Shown: positions 13,212 through 25,654, numbered from the stretch's first letter. The stretch is 64,000 nucleotides of DNA from Plotosus lineatus (GCA_024760905.1 CM045733.1:23216001-23280000); one strand, 5' to 3'. Notes: generated by a model not told the origin, from the sequence alone. Made by a program: numbers and translations.

Positions 13212-13265
<54 letters not shown>
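13212..13265. repeat. (TAA)n microsatellite, right array
   Basis: The second TAA array, after the solo RTE end. The two arrays together may be one original array split by the insertion. Confidence 0.96.
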
Positions 13266-13266
<1 letters not shown>

Positions 13267-14061
13267 GTTAGTGTATATGTACACACTTTCAAAATTCACT
13301 ATACATTCTCTATTTTGGGCAGGTCAACATTGCAGTGTTGCCAGTTTAGCACCTGTACCTTCCCCTTCTGTAGCCAAGTGTTGCAATGTGTACAGAATGT
13401 GGTTTTGTATTGTGCGAAATCTACATCTGGTCCCTATACAGGATGTATACCAAAATTTCAATCTATTTTTTGCATTCATGCTGCCACCACAGAAGTGAAA
13501 GTGCCCATTGCCAATGGCACTGACATAATCCCGTACCATGACAGACCTCAGCTTTTGTACTTGTTGCTGATAATGATTTGCTGGTCCTTTTTGTTATTTT
13601 TTCAAAGCATACACATTGTCCATGTTTTCTAAAAAGACCTGGAACACTGATTCATCTTGGCACAATGGACATTTCCACTGTGTGATGGTCCACGCCAGTA
13701 GCCTCCAAGCCCACAGAAGCTGACAGCTTTTTTGGACCATACAGATTTAAGTACCATTTGTGTATGTGACTCTGTATTGTAAATGAATAAATGAAATAAA
13801 TCTGTATTGTCAGTGGATGAATGAGAGTTCTTGATCCAGTGCCATTGGAGGGTTTGGCACTCATGTATCTATGTATCTTTTGCCTCTGTCACATATTAGC
13901 GATTTGCAGAACTTATGCTGATGTATAACAGTTTTCTATAAAACGCTGGCATACGCTAAGATTCCGATCTTATTCCAATTTTAAATATATACGTAACTTA
14001 TTCGGGACCTATTGAAAACTTATAGCTAACTCAGAAACATACTGACAGCTTTGCTACATAC
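13266..14061. other. unclassified, possible old transposon remnant
   Basis: Segments such as GACCTGGAACACTGATTCAT and TTTCCACTGTGTGATGGTCC (13637-13692) look familiar from dispersed fish repeats, but I cannot name the family. The frames on both strands are broken. Confidence 0.3.
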
Positions 14062-14245
14062 TCTTAACAAAAGTCAGCAATGGTTCTTTTACACGCTGTC
14101 CACCATAGACAGTGAGAGACATGGCCAGTCTTTGACAACCCAATTAGTTGCACTGGGGGACAGGGAAAACCCTTTGTTAGTGGGTCTTGAACCCCCAACC
14201 TTGAGATCAGTGAAACCACACCTTACCACCAGGCCACCACTGCCC
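14062..14245 (-). mobile_element. SINE A, head and body fragment
   Basis: On the plus strand: AAAGTCAGCAATGGTTCTTT, CACCATAGACAGTGAGAGAC, GAACCCCCAACCTTGAGATC, GGCCACCACTGCCC. The 3' tail is missing. Confidence 0.8.
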
Positions 14246-15152
14246 TTAGGGGTGTTGGTATATAATAAAATCTGGTTTAATTGAAGAACTAGTCAGTTCT
14301 ATTCAAGACTCTGTGGAGTGCAGATGTCCATGTTATCCGAGACATGGAGGATCCAGCAAGGCTGAGCCTAGCTGTCCTCTAACATCAGCATGTCCTCTTC
14401 AATTTCTTTGGCATGAAAAAATGAATAAATGAATGAATGTATATTTACTTTGAATGTGTAAAAAATGTGGTCAGAAAACAGTGCTTATAGATAGTACTAT
14501 AACAAAGAAATTACATTACATTAATAAGAATAATATACTGTCCACTGAAAAGCCTGAAGCAAATAAAATTGTTAACCGTACCATATTCGAAAGGGATTGG
14601 GAAGAAGATTAATCTTATTTAATTTCACCCCATACCTATCAGTTTATAACTTGATTATAATACCCGCTTTCCAGTTAATATCTCTCTCTTATGCACCCCT
14701 CATATCTCAAAACATGTTCAAGTAGATCAAAATTCCTTTACAAGAAAAAGAGAAAATCCACTAACTAATCATTTTTTGATAAATAAAAGACACAGAATAC
14801 CTTTATACAATAAACCAAAAAGGAATTCATAAAATAACCCAATCAATAAGGAACACAATGTAAACCATAAGCTTGAAAACATGTGTTTATTACCAACCTC
14901 CCCCCCAACCCTTCCCACCCACCCACTGCTATAACCTATGAAAATTATTTCTTTATATTTGATTTTAAACGGTTTAATGTTTGAACATTGCTTTAGGTTC
15001 ACATTCATACTGTTCCATAGTTTGACTCTAATGACTGATATACAAAAATGGTTTATTTTTGTGTGTACCGTGTTTAATTTAAAAAGTGTTTCCCCCTAAA
15101 TTTGTACAATTCCTCTCTATCCCTAAATAGATTTTGAACATTTCTCGATGAT

Positions 15153-15719
<567 letters not shown>

Positions 15720-16111
15720 AAATAACATTTGTGAATTTTAATAATTTTGACTTTAAGAATAATGAGTTTGTGTGACCATAAAGCCTGGAATTATGTATAA
15801 GTTTTATTGCTCTTTTCTGGACAATTAGTAAAGAATGTAATGAACTTTTGTAATTATTTCCCGAGACTACCACACAGTAATTGAAATAATGTAAAACTAG
15901 AGAGAATAGAGTATAGAATGTGAAGTGACGTGCTTTGTTTTTTTAATATTGAAATGCACCTTGATTAGTCTGTATATATTTACAGTGTGACTTCCATTTG
16001 ATTCTATCAATCTATAATTACCTCAAGAAAATATATTTTCAAGAACTCTTTCAATATCAACCCAAAGTTCAATATCAGTATCAATTCAATATCAAAGTTC
16101 AATATCAACCA

Positions 16112-16219
16112 AAAGATAATCCTATTTGCTAGCTCCAGAATGAATGTACAGGTACGTGTACAAATATATGTACACGTACCTGTACATTCATTCTGTAGCT
16201 AGCAAATAGGATTATCTTT
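16112..16219. repeat. 108-bp near-perfect palindrome
   Basis: The arms AAAGATAATCCTATTTGCTA... and ...TAGCAAATAGGATTATCTTT pair around an 8-bp AAATATAT centre (16162-16169). I found a single mismatch (GCTCCAG versus GCTACAG). The arms match no other repeat in the window. It may be a foldback element or a locally produced palindrome. Confidence 0.9.
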
Positions 16220-17344
16220 GTTTTGTTCAAATTTAATGATAATTTATTATGACGGTGATGGTGATACTGCAATGTTGAGTGCGGATCTGATTTGAATCAG
16301 CAAGCGGCAGCATTTCGTAAGCTGTCACATGATTGTCGGGGATACAGTGCTGCATAAGTTAGACAGACTATTGATGCTCATAAGTAGTGAACACTGCCAA
16401 CACACTAGGCATTCATTGATGTTTATAAGTAGGTTCAAAGTACTCTAGACATTATAGTCAACTTATGAGTAACTTACAATTAATGAATGCAAACAGTTGC
16501 ATAAGTTACCCACACCTTATGGCCAGCATATGAGTTTTCAACGTTTTTTAAAAAAATTCCAAATGTTTTCAATGACCTCACTGTATTGTAACTTGTACCA
16601 GTGTGCTGTTAACTTATTCAAATCTTACCCATAATTTATTTGACCTACGCAAGCATTTCTCATATGTTGACATAGGCTGGCTAAATCATCACTGTATGAC
16701 AAAAGTCTTTGTGTTCATCCACTTTGCACATCAAAATTCCTTCAAATTTCTTTATTAATTTGTGATAAATAACACCATTAATTATTTTACCTCTTTATAC
16801 AGTACATTGCTCAATCCCAACAATTTATTTATCATCTTACAAGCCTTATTGGGAGTATATTATTAAATGGAATTGGGCTAACAAGACATAACAACAAATC
16901 TCCTGGTTTCATATTGTCTACAATGAACTACACGTCAAAGTAAATTTATAAATTTCTGATCTCTTTTTTATTTGCATTTTCCACACTGCCCAAACCTTTT
17001 CTGGTTTTAGGTTGTACAGTATATTACCATTCTCACACCTGAGGTCATTTTACAATCACAAAAAGAAGAAAGAAACCAGGAAAAAAAAATGCCACTGTTC
17101 AGCAGCGATGCCACCAGGCAACACCATACCATTGATCCACAAAGTGATCACAGATACAGCCCTACAGACTGATAGCAAAAGGCATATTGAAGTCCTTAGT
17201 GAATAGGACGACATAATCTCACATGGTGAATCAAGGCTCTGGGAAACCCACTGATCGAGAATGGGTCTGGCGCTCCTGGCAACTAGTGGGCTAAGAGACA
17301 AAAACACACACACACAAAAAACAAACATCAAACATGCAAACAGA
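16220..17344. other. no recognisable feature
   Basis: AT-rich, unique-looking sequence. A short CA-rich run lies near 17305-17330. No coding signal seen. Confidence 0.45.
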
Positions 17345-17948
17345 ATAAAAATGAGCTCGAGTTAAAATCGGCAGCCAGATAGCTGTCTTTACTGTTGCCA
17401 AAGAAACCATATTGTTTAATCAGGGGTTAAAGCAGATATAAATTCTAAATTACAACAATTGCAACAAAATGCAATATTACTCGAGGATACATTTATTCAT
17501 TCATTCATTTTCTGAACCTCTGAATTAGGGTCGCAAGGGAGGCAGGTGCCCTTTAAAGCCAACTTTGGGAAAGGATGGGGTATACCCTGGATGGAACATG
17601 CTGAAATATAGTATGTTGGAAGTAGGCACTTTAATAATAATTTTCATAAAGGTACGGATATTCCTGTTCATTTTAGCTGTTTTAAACTCCAGTACCTGGT
17701 GAGTTGTCCAGGGTATACCCCATCCTTGCCCAAAGTTGGCTGGAAAGGGCACCTGCCTCCCTGCGACCCTAATTCAGAGGTTCAGAAAATGAATGAATAA
17801 ATGTATCCTCGAGTAATATTACATTTTGTTGCAATTGTTGTAATTTAGAATTTATATCTGCTTTAACCCCGGATTAAACAATATGGTTTCTTTGGCAACA
17901 GTAAAGACAGCTATCTGGCTGCCGATTTTAACTCGAGCTCATTTTTAT
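17345..17948. repeat. 604-bp inverted repeat, arms about 245 bp
   Basis: The left arm (17345-17591, starting ATAAAAATGAGCTCGAG) is nearly the exact reverse complement of the right arm (17707-17948, ending CTCGAGCTCATTTTTAT). The spacer is about 115 bp. Differences are few, for example AAGCCAACTTTGGGAAAG versus CAGCCAACTTTGGGCAAG. Both arms include an L2-type SINE tail (CATTCATTTTCTGAACC, AATTAGGGTCGC) plus about 150 bp of other sequence. Confidence 0.93.
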
Positions 17949-18290
17949 GGGCGCTGGATCACTGATCCTATTGTTGGGCTATTGTTGGGGGTTTGAGTCC
18001 CACTTTCCACAAGGTTGTCACTGTCCCCCCCAGTGCAGCTAACTGGGTTATCAAAGGCCGGCCATGTCTCTCACTGTCTATGGTGAGAGGTTCATGTAAA
18101 AGAACCATTGCTGACTTTCATAAAGAGTAGCTGCAAAGCCATCAGCGTGTTTCTACCCCTTGCTAAACGGGTTGTGTCAGAAAGGGCATCCGACGTAAAA
18201 ACCTATGCCAAATCAAATGCGCAAATCAGATGATTCACTGTGGCGACCCCTGAGAAGGGAAAAAGCCGAAAGGAAACGAAGAAGAAAAAG
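17949..18290 (+). mobile_element. SINE A, RTE-type tail, head truncated
   Basis: The copy starts at GGGCGCTGGATCACTGATCC, exactly where the inverted repeat ends. It has the full body and an RTE-type tail: GGGTTGTGTCAGAAAGGGC, CATCCGACGTAAAAACC, ATGCCAAATCAAATGCG, TCACTGTGGCGACCCCTGAG, ending GAAAGGAAACGAAGAAGAAA. Confidence 0.87.
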
Positions 18291-18396
18291 ATATACAATC
18301 ATAATCACAAAAAACAAGTGGCAGCCAAAAATGGGCACAACATTCTCTAAAACATTTAAATGATTTACTTTGTACTCATAGGGCTAGACAAAGCTC

Positions 18397-18400
<4 letters not shown>

Positions 18401-18460
<60 letters not shown>
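18401..18460. repeat. (GT)n microsatellite
   Basis: A pure GT array of about 60 bp. Confidence 0.97.
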
Positions 18461-18461
<1 letters not shown>

Positions 18462-18717
18462 TATGTTAGTGCTAATGCATATTTTGATCAGATTTCTGTT
18501 GACAGACAAGATGCTATGGTGTTGTTGTTGTTAAGGCTTTGTAGACGTTGTTTATAGAGAGAGTGACTCCTTATCTCTGTATGACTGACAGATAATATTC
18601 AATCGTGGGAGGGTTACAAATTGATAATTGATATAAGTGTCACTGTTCTAGCCTCACTGATAAGGCGCACAGGCTCGGGATCTATGATAAACAATGAAGC
18701 TATCCCTGAAATAGTAC

Positions 18718-18775
18718 GGGCGGGCGGGCGGACGGACGGACGGGGGGTGGGGGTGGAGTGGGGGGCTGGTGGGGC
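18718..18775 (+). other. G-rich tract, possible G-quadruplex
   Basis: It contains GGGCGGGCGGGCGG, GGAC repeats and then G-runs of 6, 5 and 6. It has enough closely spaced G-runs to form a quadruplex on the plus strand. It stands out in AT-rich surroundings. Confidence 0.6.
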
Positions 18776-19007
18776 ATATACAGTATATATTCTTTTACCA
18801 TTTAAAAGGTTGAGTAAATGTATTTAGTTTGGACATATTTATTTGGTAATCAGTCTGTCTTGTTTGTAGCTTGCTCCTTAGCAGTGGTAAGGACAGGTGC
18901 CAGAATATCATTCTCTGTACTTCTGATTTCTGTTTCTGAAACAGAACAGGAAGAATGTATACTGTTCAACAGATGGCTACAGCATTTTATTATCAGTTCA
19001 TCAGTTC

Positions 19008-19317
19008 ATTTTCTGTAGCCACTTAATCCTAATTAGGGTCGCGGGGAAGCTGGCGCCCATCCCAGCCGACTCCGGGCGAGGGCAGAGTACACCCTGGACA
19101 GCTCTGCAGGCCATCACAAGGCGGAAACACGCCAACGGCTTTGCAGCCTACTCTTGTCGAAAGTCAGCAATGCTCACCATAGACAGTGGGAGACATGGCC
19201 CGCCTTTGATAACCCAGTTAGCTGCACTGCAGTGACTACCTTGTGGAGAGTGGGACTCGAACCCCCAACCTTAGGATCAGTAATCCAGCACCCTATACCA
19301 CAAGACCACCACTGCCC
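19008..19317 (-). mobile_element. SINE A, L2-type tail, near full length
   Basis: On the plus strand the tail (CATTTTCTGTAGCCACTTAA, CCTAATTAGGGTCGCGGGG, CCGGGCGAGG-like block) precedes the body and a tRNA-like head (GAACCCCCAACCTTAGGATC, CCACCACTGCCC). CpGs are fairly well kept. Confidence 0.88.
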
Positions 19318-19371
19318 ATTTTATTATATTTATTATAATTTGTTTTTATAATGATATACTGTATTAGAGCT

Positions 19372-19452
19372 GTCCAGGGTGTTCCCCGTTCTTGCCCAGA
19401 GTCGACTGAGATGGGCACCAGCCTTCCCGTGACCTAAATTAGAATTACAGAA
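19372..19452 (+). mobile_element. L2-type SINE tail fragment
   Basis: AGAGCTGTCCAGGGTGTTCC, then GCCCAGAGTCGACTGAGATG and an AATTAGAATTACAG end. No head is attached. Confidence 0.7.
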
Positions 19453-19509
19453 AGTAAATGTATTAATCCTACAAGGAAAATTATTTCCTCTGCAATCAAC
19501 CCATTCAAA

Positions 19510-19726
19510 TTAAGTACACACAGTCAGAGTAATGGACTGCCACAGACATTGGGGGTGCCTGGAGAATAGTTGGGGGTTAGGTGCCTTGTTCAAGGCACTT
19601 CAACCACCGATGCAGAGGAAGACAAGGTGCAGCTCCCAAAACCACACTTACTGCTTCTTCGGGAATCGAGTCAAGAACCTTTTGGTACCAAAGCCACTTC
19701 TCTAACCTTTAGGCTATGGCTGCCCC
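19510..19726 (-). mobile_element. SINE D (tRNA-derived)
   Basis: On the minus strand: head GGGGCAGCCATAGCCTAAAG, GTTAGAGAAGTGGCTTTGG and a B-box-like CTTGACTCGATTCCC, then a body with GGTAGTTGAAGTGCCTTGAA-like sequence. A diverged relative lies at 46151-46350. Confidence 0.6.
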
Positions 19727-19764
19727 AAACAAAAAAATAAAGTGTTTGAATTTTGATGATAGGC

Positions 19765-20035
19765 CTTTGTGTGGATTTTTCATATTGTCCCAGTGTTTGT
19801 CTGGGCTTCGCCTAGATTCTCTGGTTTCAATCCAAAGATGTGCATACTAGGTCAGCTGGCTACTCTGAATTGCCAATAAGAGTGAATGGTTGTCTGTGTC
19901 TATTTTCGTCCTGAAATAGACAAGTGATGTGTTCCGTGTATACTCTACCTTTTGCCTGAAATCACCTGGGAGTGGATCTTGCTTCCCCATAACCTTAACT
20001 GGATAAGCAGTATGGATAATGAATGACTGATGGTA
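19765..20035 (+). mobile_element. old SINE C-like copy
   Basis: Diverged blocks in SINE C order: CATATTGTCCCAGTGTTTGT, TCCAAAGATGTGCATACTAG, AAGAGTGAATGGTTG, a degenerate L2-type tail and CCATAACCTTAACTGGATAA. Confidence 0.5.
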
Positions 20036-20211
20036 AAGTAATATGATATGGATCACATCCTTTGAATTCTTTTTCATTGTACTATTGCAAAATTTTTATG
20101 GACGCAGATGTGCACTAAGAGACTGTGAGCATGACTTTTCACTGCTGGTGACATAAACTCTTTTCCCCACAATTATTTAAGACCACATTTTAGACTGTAA
20201 TTACTTTCTTA

Positions 20212-21104
20212 TCGCCCTTGACTATTCGCGGTTTTGCACTCACGGTTTGAGTCACATTCATTCAAATTCAGTCAATGGCTGTCCTCCTTCCTGCTGATTG
20301 GTTGAGATGATGTAACGCTCCTTTTCCTCATTCGCACACAAGTTGTCAATGAGCCTCTTTTTTTTGTGTGTTTTACTTACCAGTTAAGCTCTATGATGCC
20401 ACTCAAATGCTGTGCGTCTTCTCTGTCTAAGCGATAGAAAACGTTGGATGTCTCTTCTGAAGAAATAAGATTTTCTCCTGAAGAAACGACAGTTTCCTCT
20501 GAACTCTTGTATTAAAGTCTTTTTCAATTATTATTCCACTACAGTATATAAGTTAATGTTTAGAATGTTTGTGTGTGAGATTTTATGTTCTGTAGCATGT
20601 TTAACAAATGATACCAAAAGGATAAACTTTATTACGCTTCATGTCCTTTTACATTGAACTTGGAGTGACGTCTTGGAGTGACGTCTCCAAGATGGTACTG
20701 CCTAGAGGGCAACATTGCAGAGTTCTCAGAGTCAAATTGTTTCTTTGGTTGTTTTAATTTGTTTTATTTGTTGTTTTGTTTGCTCAGGTTTTGCACTATG
20801 CTTGTCTATGACGGGTCGACCCTACTACAGCTATAAGATTGGAGTCTTCTGAAGTTTAGCACCTTCCTATCCTGAGCTAATATGCTATGGTAGCTCAATG
20901 CTAGCCACACCCCTATAGCACCCCAAGAATATTTTAGTGCATGTAATCGATACACAGTATGTTACTTCCGGTTGCTCATTCGCACATGTAATATGATACA
21001 TGGGGTTTTACTTCCGGGTACAGAACTTGCGGATTATCTTCATTCTTGGGAAGTGCCGGAAGCGAACCCCCCACGAATATGGAGGGCCTACTGTATATGG
21101 TTTG
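20212..21104. mobile_element. Tigger/pogo-like non-autonomous element
   Basis: The right end, reverse complemented, is TACAGTAGGCCCTCCATATT CGTGG, a Tigger-style terminus. The left end (CTTGACTATTCGCGGTTTTG) is a degenerate counterpart. The interior has no transposase frame. The limits are approximate. Confidence 0.45.
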
Positions 21105-21118
21105 TATCCTTATGGAGA

Positions 21119-21430
21119 CAGTGGTGGCCTGGTGGTTAAAAAGTCTGGATTGCTGATCCTAAGGTTGGGGGTTCATGTCTCACTCTCCACAAGGTTGTCA
21201 CTGTCCCCCAGTGCAACTAACTGGGTTCTCAAAGGCCGTCCATGTCTCTCACTGTCTAAGGAACCATTGCTGACTTTCGTCAAGAGTAGCTGCATCACCG
21301 TCAGAGTGTTTCTGCCTCTTGCTAAAGGGTTGTGTCAGGAAGGGCATTCGACGTAATATGACTTCCATGAAGATGGAGGCAGATGATTCGCTGTGTCGAC
21401 CGCTGAAGAGAACAGTCGAAAAGGAGGATG
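21119..21430 (+). mobile_element. SINE A, RTE-type tail with longer RTE 3' segment
   Basis: The head CAGTGGTGGCCTGGTGGTTA is followed by body and GGGTTGTGTCAGGAAGGGC. Here AAGATGGAGGCAGATGATTC precedes GCTGTGTCGACCGCTGAAG. The resident RTE has GAGATGGAGGCAGATGATTC at the same point, so this copy keeps more of the RTE 3' end than the others. Confidence 0.8.
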
Positions 21431-22437
21431 GGTTTCAATTTTAGGCCTGGTTCCTCTCAAGGTTTCTTCTTCGCATCTACCGAGGGAGTTTTACAGTGTA
21501 AAGCTGATTTGTGATTTGCCAATTTTAAAAAGCGCTATACAAATATCATTGAGTTGAAAATTCTGCAAGTAGCGGTGGAGTCATGGAGTTGTTAGTTGCA
21601 GGTTGAACAGTACATTAAGGATCAGTCATAAAAAGTAATGTTAAAAGTCAAACTTAATGTTATTGGGTGATAAACACTTCCTCACTTTACCGCAGCTTTT
21701 TACATAGGCAGTGCTGTCTTGCTCTCTTTTCCCTTCTGCTTACATCTTAGCAGATAGCCATCTGTGATTATTAAATCAATTTGCCTCCTTCCTCTTTTGT
21801 AAAATAAAAGGAAAAACTCATTTAAAGGGTTGAAATCATATGGTCTAATTTAATGAGGTATTACGACAGTCACAAATTTGCATATACTACAATTTAATGA
21901 TCCGGTTTCATTAGATAATCCAGTAATGTGATTATGTTACCAAGTGTAACACAAACATCCATTTTATAGAAAGGAAAACAGCTAGAAACTTAATTATTAA
22001 TTCATATCTGTCTGAAGGCATGAAATGTATTCAAGAGAAGAGTTCCATATATATATATTACAAATGTCACCTTGGAAAATGCCATTCAAATAAGGCTTTA
22101 GTTACTTTTTCAAGAATTTGAATTGAATTCTGGGGTTGCTACAATATAAAGATCCTTTACTTGAACTACATTTTCACAGAGTAGTGGGATGATGATGATC
22201 AGATATTTCACAAAGTGGAAAAATATGGCCAGTTTTCCTCAGTGTATATTATGCTTATGGTTATATTGTTCTTGTTCCTTTGCCAAATTAAATCCCATTA
22301 CATGTGAGGTGTTAATAAAATAATTCATTTTGCATTATTGATAACATTTGCCCATCTATTTATAATGCATAACTGTTTTCCATCTATTTATTATTTGCAC
22401 GGAGTTAATTCCAAAATCTCTTTTAAGTTTGAAGATA
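21431..22437. other. no recognisable feature
   Basis: AT-rich sequence with no coding or repeat signature that I recognise. Confidence 0.45.
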
Positions 22438-22769
22438 GGGCAATGGTGGCCTAGTGGTATAGGGTGCTGGATTGCTGATCCAATGGTTGGGGGTTCAAGT
22501 TCCACTCTCCAAAAGGTTGTCACTGTCCCCCCAGTGCAGCTAACTGGGTTATAAAAGGCCGGCCATGTCTCTCACTGTCTATGGTTTGAGGCATGTAAAA
22601 GAACCATTGCTGACTTTCGTCAAGAGTAGCTGCAAAGCCGTCAACATATTTCCGTCCTGCGATGGCCTGGCGAGCTGTCCAGGGTGTATTCTGCCCTCGC
22701 CTGGAGTCGGCTGGGATGGGCACCAGCCTCCCCGCGACACTAATTAGGATTATTCGGTTAAAGAAAATG
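22438..22769 (+). mobile_element. full-length SINE A, L2-type tail
   Basis: The head (GGGCAATGGTGGCCTAGTGG) and B box (GGTTGGGGGTTCAAGTTCC) are followed by the same body as the RTE-type copies. After GCCGTCAACATATTTC the tail switches to CCTGCGATGGCCTGGCGAGC, TGTCCAGGGTGTATTCTGCC and AATTAGGATTATTCGGTT. Confidence 0.9.
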
Positions 22770-22987
22770 AACTAAAATTTAAAGATCATTTGTGAATTTG
22801 AGTGTTTAAATGCATGCCGATCAGAAGGGAAAACTTTTGTCATTTCTGTCTTGTTTTGACATATAAAACTTGATATAAAAGTGAGATTATAGAGCTTGAA
22901 GAGTATCATTATTGGTCATCATTACAGCATAATTTGTGACAATGTAATATGTTTAACCGAAACATGCAAAACATGCGCTTATTATTT

Positions 22988-23290
22988 CATCCATTTTCTA
23001 TAATCGCGTAATCCTAATTAAGACTCCAAATCTAGGTGAGGGCAGAGTACACCCTGGACAGCTAGCCAGGCCATCACAGGGCAGAAACACGCTGACTGCG
23101 ATGCATCTTACTCTTGTTGAAATTCAGCAATAGTTCTTTTGCATGCCTCACACCATGAGTGACATTGCCAACCTATGATAACCCAATTAGTTGCACTGGT
23201 GGGACAGTGACATCCTTTTGAGAGTAGGGCTTGAACCCCCAACATTAGGATCAGTGATCCAGCACCTTTACCACCAGGCCACCACTGCCT
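22988..23290 (-). mobile_element. SINE A, L2-type tail
   Basis: On the plus strand: CATCCATTTTCTATAATCGC, GTGAGGGCAGAGTACACCC, TTGAAATTCAGCAATAGTTC, GAACCCCCAACATTAGGATC, GGCCACCACTGCC. Confidence 0.88.
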
Positions 23291-23867
23291 ACATATGCTT
23301 ATTTTAACATAAATAAAAATAAAATAAACAAAACTAGTAAATTTATTATGTGAATTAATAGCAGGGCTGAACCAGTAGTTAGCAGTCTTTCCCCTGAAAG
23401 AGAATTGAACTAGTTGGGTGGGGTTGTCCAAAGCAAATAAAAAAAGTGGATCTATTCAGCATGCAACATTTTACGTGATTAAAAAACATGTTCAAGAAGC
23501 AAGTATGTCTGGCAACCACGAGGAAATGGGTGTAAATAGTTACTTATTTGAAGCAGTGAGGGCGTACACTTGTGGAGACAGTGAGACGTCACATAATTAT
23601 TCAGACTCGAGTGCTTACACAGATGTGTGTGACAGTAAATCTAGTAAATGATAGTAAATGCTTATGCCGCCAACATTTTGCCAACGTCTGTCAGGTTTAG
23701 GAACACAAAAGATTTTTTTTTTTTTTTTTGATTGTTCAGCTCAACACTGGGCGATGTGTTATGATCCATGAGTCAATGGTAAAGCAGAGCCAATACGATG
23801 AGTGTGCTTCACTACCAGGCTGGAACAGTCAATCAGAACGGCAACATGTATCTGAGCATGCCTAGTG
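23291..23867. other. no recognisable feature
   Basis: Contains a T run at about 23713-23729. No gene or classified repeat seen. Confidence 0.4.
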
Positions 23868-24066
23868 TCGCAGCGCCCATCACAGCAAACTCTGGGAGAG
23901 GGCAGAGTACACCCTGGACAGCTTGCAAGGCCATTGCAGGACAGAAACAAGCTGACAGCTATGCAGCCTACTCTTGTCGAAAGTCAGCAATGGTTCTTTG
24001 ATATGATTTGCATAGACAATGAGAGACATGGCCAGCCTTTGATAACCCAGTTAGCTGCACTGGGGA
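23868..24066 (-). mobile_element. SINE A fragment
   Basis: On the plus strand: GCGCCCATCACAGCAAACTC, GAGGGCAGAGTACACCCTGG, GTCGAAAGTCAGCAATGGTT, AACCCAGTTAGCTGCACTGG. The head is missing. Confidence 0.82.
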
Positions 24067-24216
24067 TGCACAAGAATTAATATGTCCAAAATGAACTGCT
24101 AGCAACACTAATTCCCCACGGGTACCTTTTAATACGCAATGACCAATTACGCTAAACAATTGTAGATTTGCATGCATAATGAAGGATATTTTTATTGACA
24201 TAAACTAGTTGTTTGT

Positions 24217-24575
24217 GGGGCAGTGGTGGCCTGGTGGTAAAGGTGCTGGATTACTGATCCTGAGGTTGGGAGTTCAAGCCCCACTGTCAATGGTTGTCTC
24301 TGCTGCCCCCCCCATTGCCACCCACCCCCAGCCAGTGCAGCTAACTGGCTTATCAAAGGCTGGCCATGTCTCTCACTGCCTATGACATGAGGCATGCAAA
24401 AGAACCACTGCTGACTTTCAACAAGAGTAGGTTGCATAGCCATCAGCATGTTTCTGCCCTGTGATAGCCTGGAAAGCTGTCCAGGGTGTACTCTACCCTC
24501 ACCCAGAGTCAGCTGGGGTGGGCACCCACCTCCCCGTGACCTTAATTAGGATTAAGCAGTTACAGAAAATGAATG
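24217..24575 (+). mobile_element. full-length SINE A, L2-type tail
   Basis: The head GGGGCAGTGGTGGCCTGGTG starts the copy. The body has an extra C-rich and GCCACCCACCCCC stretch. The L2-type tail ends AATTAGGATTAAGCAGTTAC AGAAAATGAATGA. Confidence 0.9.
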
Positions 24576-24790
24576 ATTGAAAAGTAGTTGTTTGCAAAGT
24601 GCTATTTTAATATTCCACATTTTACAGTTTTGGACGAGTACCGTAACCTTCTCTATATAAACAGGATGTGGGTTAAAAAGCATCCTATAGCATGAAAACC
24701 TACGCAAGACAATAGAAAATGAACCACTTAACTCTCTAATACAGTGTGGCTTCAGAGTGGCTGTTCTCAGGGTAATTTGCGCCACTTGAT

Positions 24791-24792
<2 letters not shown>

Positions 24793-24833
<41 letters not shown>
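24793..24833. repeat. (GA)n microsatellite
   Basis: A GA array of about 40 bp with one GCGA interruption. Confidence 0.95.
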
Positions 24834-25496
24834 TGACGATGGTGGATCTGGAAGGATTTGCAGAATAGGTGCCAGAGACAGACATATAAAAAGAAAGTCA
24901 GGGTGAGATGGTACAAAAGTGGGTTTTCCTCCTTCGTTGCTGGAGAAGATCCTGAGAAGAGGCTCTTTATCTCTGATATTCGAAGACAGAACTGCCCTCC
25001 GAACCCAGGAAAATCATACAGTCTTTCCTTTTATGGACTGTGAAAGAGATTAATAGACTTCCTCACTTACCTCACATGGTGGAAGTGTTGTATTAGAGTA
25101 AATGTGACAGACTTAATATGCTGGTTAGGACACCAAAGCACAGCATGACCTACTTATATAGTCTGTGCTGGTTCCACGTGGCCTTGTTTTAAAAAGCTAA
25201 TTAAGCAGAGAAGAAAACTTCTCATGACTCTTAAGAAGGCGATCATGCTTATAAAGTGGATTGCAAAAACTTTGACTTTACTCGATTACTCATCAGGTCA
25301 TGGATGTTTCTCAGAGACTATAATCCTTGAGCCTGAACTTTTTACATGCAGGGATTCCCTTTTATTGTGATGTTTGTTCCTCAGAGTACTTAGCATACAG
25401 CAACATCATACTAAAGCACCGTAAGATCATTTATACTGCAATTATAACCTGCCATGTTACAAATTACTATAATTAAACCATTCTTTTTCTTCATCA
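24834..25496. other. no recognisable feature
   Basis: No coding or repeat family recognised. Confidence 0.4.
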
Positions 25497-25645
25497 TTCC
25501 ATCATCAATTTTCTGAACTACTTAATCATAATTAGAGTCACAGGGAGGCTGGCACCCATCTCAGCTGACACTGGGGACAGCTCTCTGGGCCGTTGTGGGA
25601 CAAATACTCATAGAACCATCCATATTCACACTCACACCAAGGGGT
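25497..25645 (-). mobile_element. SINE C tail fragment
   Basis: On the plus strand: ATTTTCTGAACTACTTAATC, GGGAGGCTGGCACCCATCTC, then CCATATTCACACTCACACC. It is truncated in the SINE C body and lies next to a second, longer SINE C. Confidence 0.7.
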
Positions 25646-25654
25646 GATTTCATT

